Shown here piece after piece: positions 62,820 to 64,000 of a DNA stretch of 64,000 nucleotides; within the stretch, counting starts at the first letter, position 1, and each line of letters begins with the position of its first letter. The position numbers and the translations under genes are program-made. The DNA lies in assembly GCA_017305715.1 (NCBI GenBank), contig JAFKKG010000028.1, positions 1 through 64,000 of the forward strand. The letters run 5' to 3'. The stretch comes from Hyphomicrobiales bacterium (GTDB taxonomy: Bacteria > Pseudomonadota > Alphaproteobacteria > Rhizobiales > Xanthobacteraceae). The notes beneath the pieces were generated by a model. That model saw only the letters and a list, made by a program, of their open reading frames with translations, was not told where the DNA came from and searched no databases.

Positions 62820-63158
62820 TCATTGGGTCTCCTTCGTCAACTTATCGAAATTTGCCATGACGGTGCGAAAGCTCTTCGCTTTCCTGCGACGGGAAGTGGC
62901 GCGCCTCTTAGGCTTTACTTCTGGCGTCATACTGATCTGCTTCTCATACGCATTGTGGACATCCCAAAACGGCACGCCAAACCGCGCCGCAATCTTCTCC
63001 AGCGAACCTCCAACCTCGTTGGCGAGCGCGTCCAGGTCCTGACTGAGTTTGCTGGCAGCTTGCATGAGGCCCAAGAGGGTTGCGAGGTCTGCGAGTTGAC
63101 GCTTATTCGGTGTGGAAACCGAGGTGGTTTGCCTAGGTGGGTGGACCTTTTTAGCCAT
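62820..63158 (-). CDS. Small basic protein next to attR
   Basis: A 112-residue protein. A helical centre (LATLLGLMQAASKLSQDLDA) is followed by LEKIAARFGVPFWDVHNAY, which resembles a helix-turn-helix. A strongly basic segment (KPKRRATSRRRKAKSF) comes near the C-terminus. It lies 46 bases from the right attachment repeat, so a recombination-directionality or DNA-binding role is conceivable, but it matches no family I know. Confidence 0.55.
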   Translation of the reverse strand: MAKKVHPPRQTTSVSTPNKRQLADLATLLGLMQAASKLSQDLDALANEVGGSLEKIAARFGVPFWDVHNAYEKQISMTPEVKPKRRATSRRRKAKSFRTVMANFDKLTKETQ

Positions 63159-63204
63159 TCGGTAAGCTCCTGATTTGTTTGAGTAATCAGGCTTCCGAGG
63201 TGGT

Positions 63205-63221
63205 TGGCTGGGGAACTAGGA
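63205..63221. repeat. Right attachment repeat (attR)
   Basis: Perfect 17-base copy of TGGCTGGGGAACTAGGA, forming the CCA end, the discriminator and the 3' acceptor and T-stem of the tRNA-Gln gene read on the minus strand. Left partner at 46354-46370. Confidence 0.88.
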
Positions 63222-63278
63222 TTCGAACCTAGACAAACAGAGTCAGAGTCTGTTGTGCTACCGTTACACCATTCCCCA
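63205..63278 (-). tRNA. tRNA-Gln (anticodon CTG)
   Basis: Read on the minus strand, the 74-base gene folds into a full cloverleaf: acceptor TGGGGAA/TTCCCCA, D-arm GTGTAACGGTAGCAC, anticodon stem ACAGA/TCTGT around loop CTCTGAC (anticodon CTG), T-arm CTAGGTTCGAATCCTAG, discriminator G and encoded CCA. It is the integration site of the adjacent element and remains intact. Bases 63279-63506 beyond it hold no recognisable gene. Confidence 0.95.
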
Positions 63279-63506
63279 ATAAGTCATTGATTCCGCGTGC
63301 TTTTTGTAAAAATTTTTTACAATCACGCTCGAATGCAAATGAGCGGTTCATATACTTGCATTGATGCACCGGGTCCAGTCCCCCTTGGTGAGCGTTAAAA
63401 CCGACATATCCGGCTGTTTTCTAGGGGATTTTCGCGGTCTCGCCCTGAGCGCCACGCATTTGTATTCCGAAAACCGTTATAAGACTCTGACTTCGTCGGA
63501 CGCTGC

Positions 63507-63755
63507 TTGGAAATCAAATTGCGCCGTGAAAATGGCCCATCAGCTTTTATCCGGCCTTCGGACATTACAATTCGAGCAAGTTCCGAGTCATTGGAGCAAA
63601 TTCCGGATGCAAATGAACCTCTGAGATTGTGGGCCAAGGCTGGCGGCACCGATCGATTCGCTTTTCACAGAAAACTGGCGGTAGCGTGGGTTCGGGGGGT
63701 GCCCATTGAATATCACTCGCGTCTAAATAGAGAATTGCTGCCGGACGAAGAGTAG
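63507..63755 (+). CDS. Short hypothetical open frame
   Basis: An 82-codon frame from TTG 63507 to TAG 63753-63755. The product (LEIKLRRENGPSAFIRPSD onward, then AFHRKLAVAWVRGVPIEYH) is evenly polar with no known motif. The start codon is weak and no ribosome site is clear, so it may not be real. Confidence 0.25.
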   Translation: MEIKLRRENGPSAFIRPSDITIRASSESLEQIPDANEPLRLWAKAGGTDRFAFHRKLAVAWVRGVPIEYHSRLNRELLPDEE

Positions 63756-63952
63756 CAAGACAAGACATAGATGGCGCAGTTCGAGCGCTCGATTCAGGAA
63801 ATCAATGCGCGCGACCAGAAGCACAAAGCTGCCGGACGCAGCGCGTTCCAATAGCGTTTGCGTCATCATAGAGGCGGCATAAGAATTGACGCTGCGCCAT
63901 GGCAGCTCGTACTAGCCCTTGCTTTAAGGGCAGCTTGGAGAATTGCACTTTG

Positions 63953-64000
63953 ATGCGGTTCAGAAAGTTAATCGTTGTTTTAGGTGTCCTCCTGGTGTCG
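63953..64000 (+). CDS. Partial CDS with signal-peptide-like start
   Basis: ATG 63953 opens a frame that runs off the window. The 16 visible residues, MRFRKLIVVLGVLLVS, have the basic start and hydrophobic core of an export signal or membrane anchor. A GGAG lies somewhat far upstream (about 13 bases). Nothing more can be said from 16 codons. Confidence 0.4.
   Translation, partial: MRFRKLIVVLGVLLVS

Larger units (their letters stand above)
46354..63221. mobile_element. Integrative element in tRNA-Gln(CTG)
   Basis: A stretch of about 16.9 kb lies between two perfect 17-bp direct repeats equal to the tRNA 3' end. Features consistent with integration are a tyrosine integrase next to the left repeat, an intact tRNA at the right repeat, visibly AT-richer and less biased sequence than the flanks, and cargo of defence-type, phage-tail and unknown genes. 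No capsid, portal, terminase or conjugation gene is seen, so it is more like a defence island or phage satellite than a complete prophage. Excision is not shown. Confidence 0.85.

Noticed and set aside
46354..63221. Complete prophage
   Set aside because: Only a tail-collar protein and a possible lysis-type lipoprotein look phage-like; there is no terminase, portal, capsid or tail-tube gene.
63771..63854. 27-codon frame starting MAQFERSIQEINARD
   Set aside because: Too short and without support from a neighbour or ribosome site; cannot be separated from chance.

Overview
The window is a GC-rich alphaproteobacterial chromosome segment that looks like Bradyrhizobium or a close relative. Pointers are the very-long-chain fatty acid lipid A cluster (acpXL-fabZXL-fabF2XL-fabF1XL-lpxXL), a DUF2865 secreted protein, class II DAHP synthase, and short dispersed palindromes of a type common in that group. 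No rRNA, CRISPR array or replication origin was seen.

Positions 1-46,100 are ordinary chromosome: a repeat-like left end; an alpha/beta hydrolase; aroG-dgkA-nadE; two secreted proteins; cysS-small membrane protein-GNAT-cimA; a VOC protein and a LOG-family enzyme; an Atm1-type ABC transporter; psd-pssA; an RraA-like/Bug pair; motA-motB; two tandem kup genes; GNAT, rhodanese, aminotransferase and polyamine-type binding protein genes; the VLCFA-lipid A operon; ParB-like, AhpD-like and HerA-like proteins; a GGDEF-EAL protein; and an MFS exporter. The stretch ends with a TetR-controlled aromatic ring-cleavage operon (39.6-45.5 kb). It encodes a LigI-like lactonase, a Bug receptor, a GalB-like hydratase, a LigK-like aldolase, a Pht5-like decarboxylase and a VOC-type extradiol dioxygenase. 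Together these could take an aromatic dicarboxylate to pyruvate and oxaloacetate.

Positions 46,354-63,221 are an integrated element of about 16.9 kb. It lies between two perfect 17-bp copies of the 3' end of tRNA-Gln(CTG), and the intact tRNA gene is at the right end on the minus strand. Its tyrosine integrase lies just inside the left repeat. The cargo is visibly AT-richer than the chromosome and looks like a defence or satellite island. It holds an ApeA-like HEPN protein, a three-gene operon headed by a DUF2806 protein, a serine recombinase, a membrane protein divergent from a PD-(D/E)XK nuclease candidate, a HEPN-like fragment, and a zinc-ribbon/IS1595-derived protein overlapping a HEPN-like gene. 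It also holds a repeat-module protein pair translationally linked to a phage tail-collar protein, a lipoprotein and a large SF2 helicase. No capsid, terminase or portal gene is visible.

The most unusual item is the module protein pair at 57.6-58.8 kb. It carries at least four copies of an unrecognised domain with an R-[AS]-x-C ... GW core. Three of the GW cores are exactly 300 nt apart, and the reading frame extends about 104 codons upstream of its first ATG without a normal start codon. The last 0.7 kb, right of the tRNA, is chromosomal and poorly recognisable.
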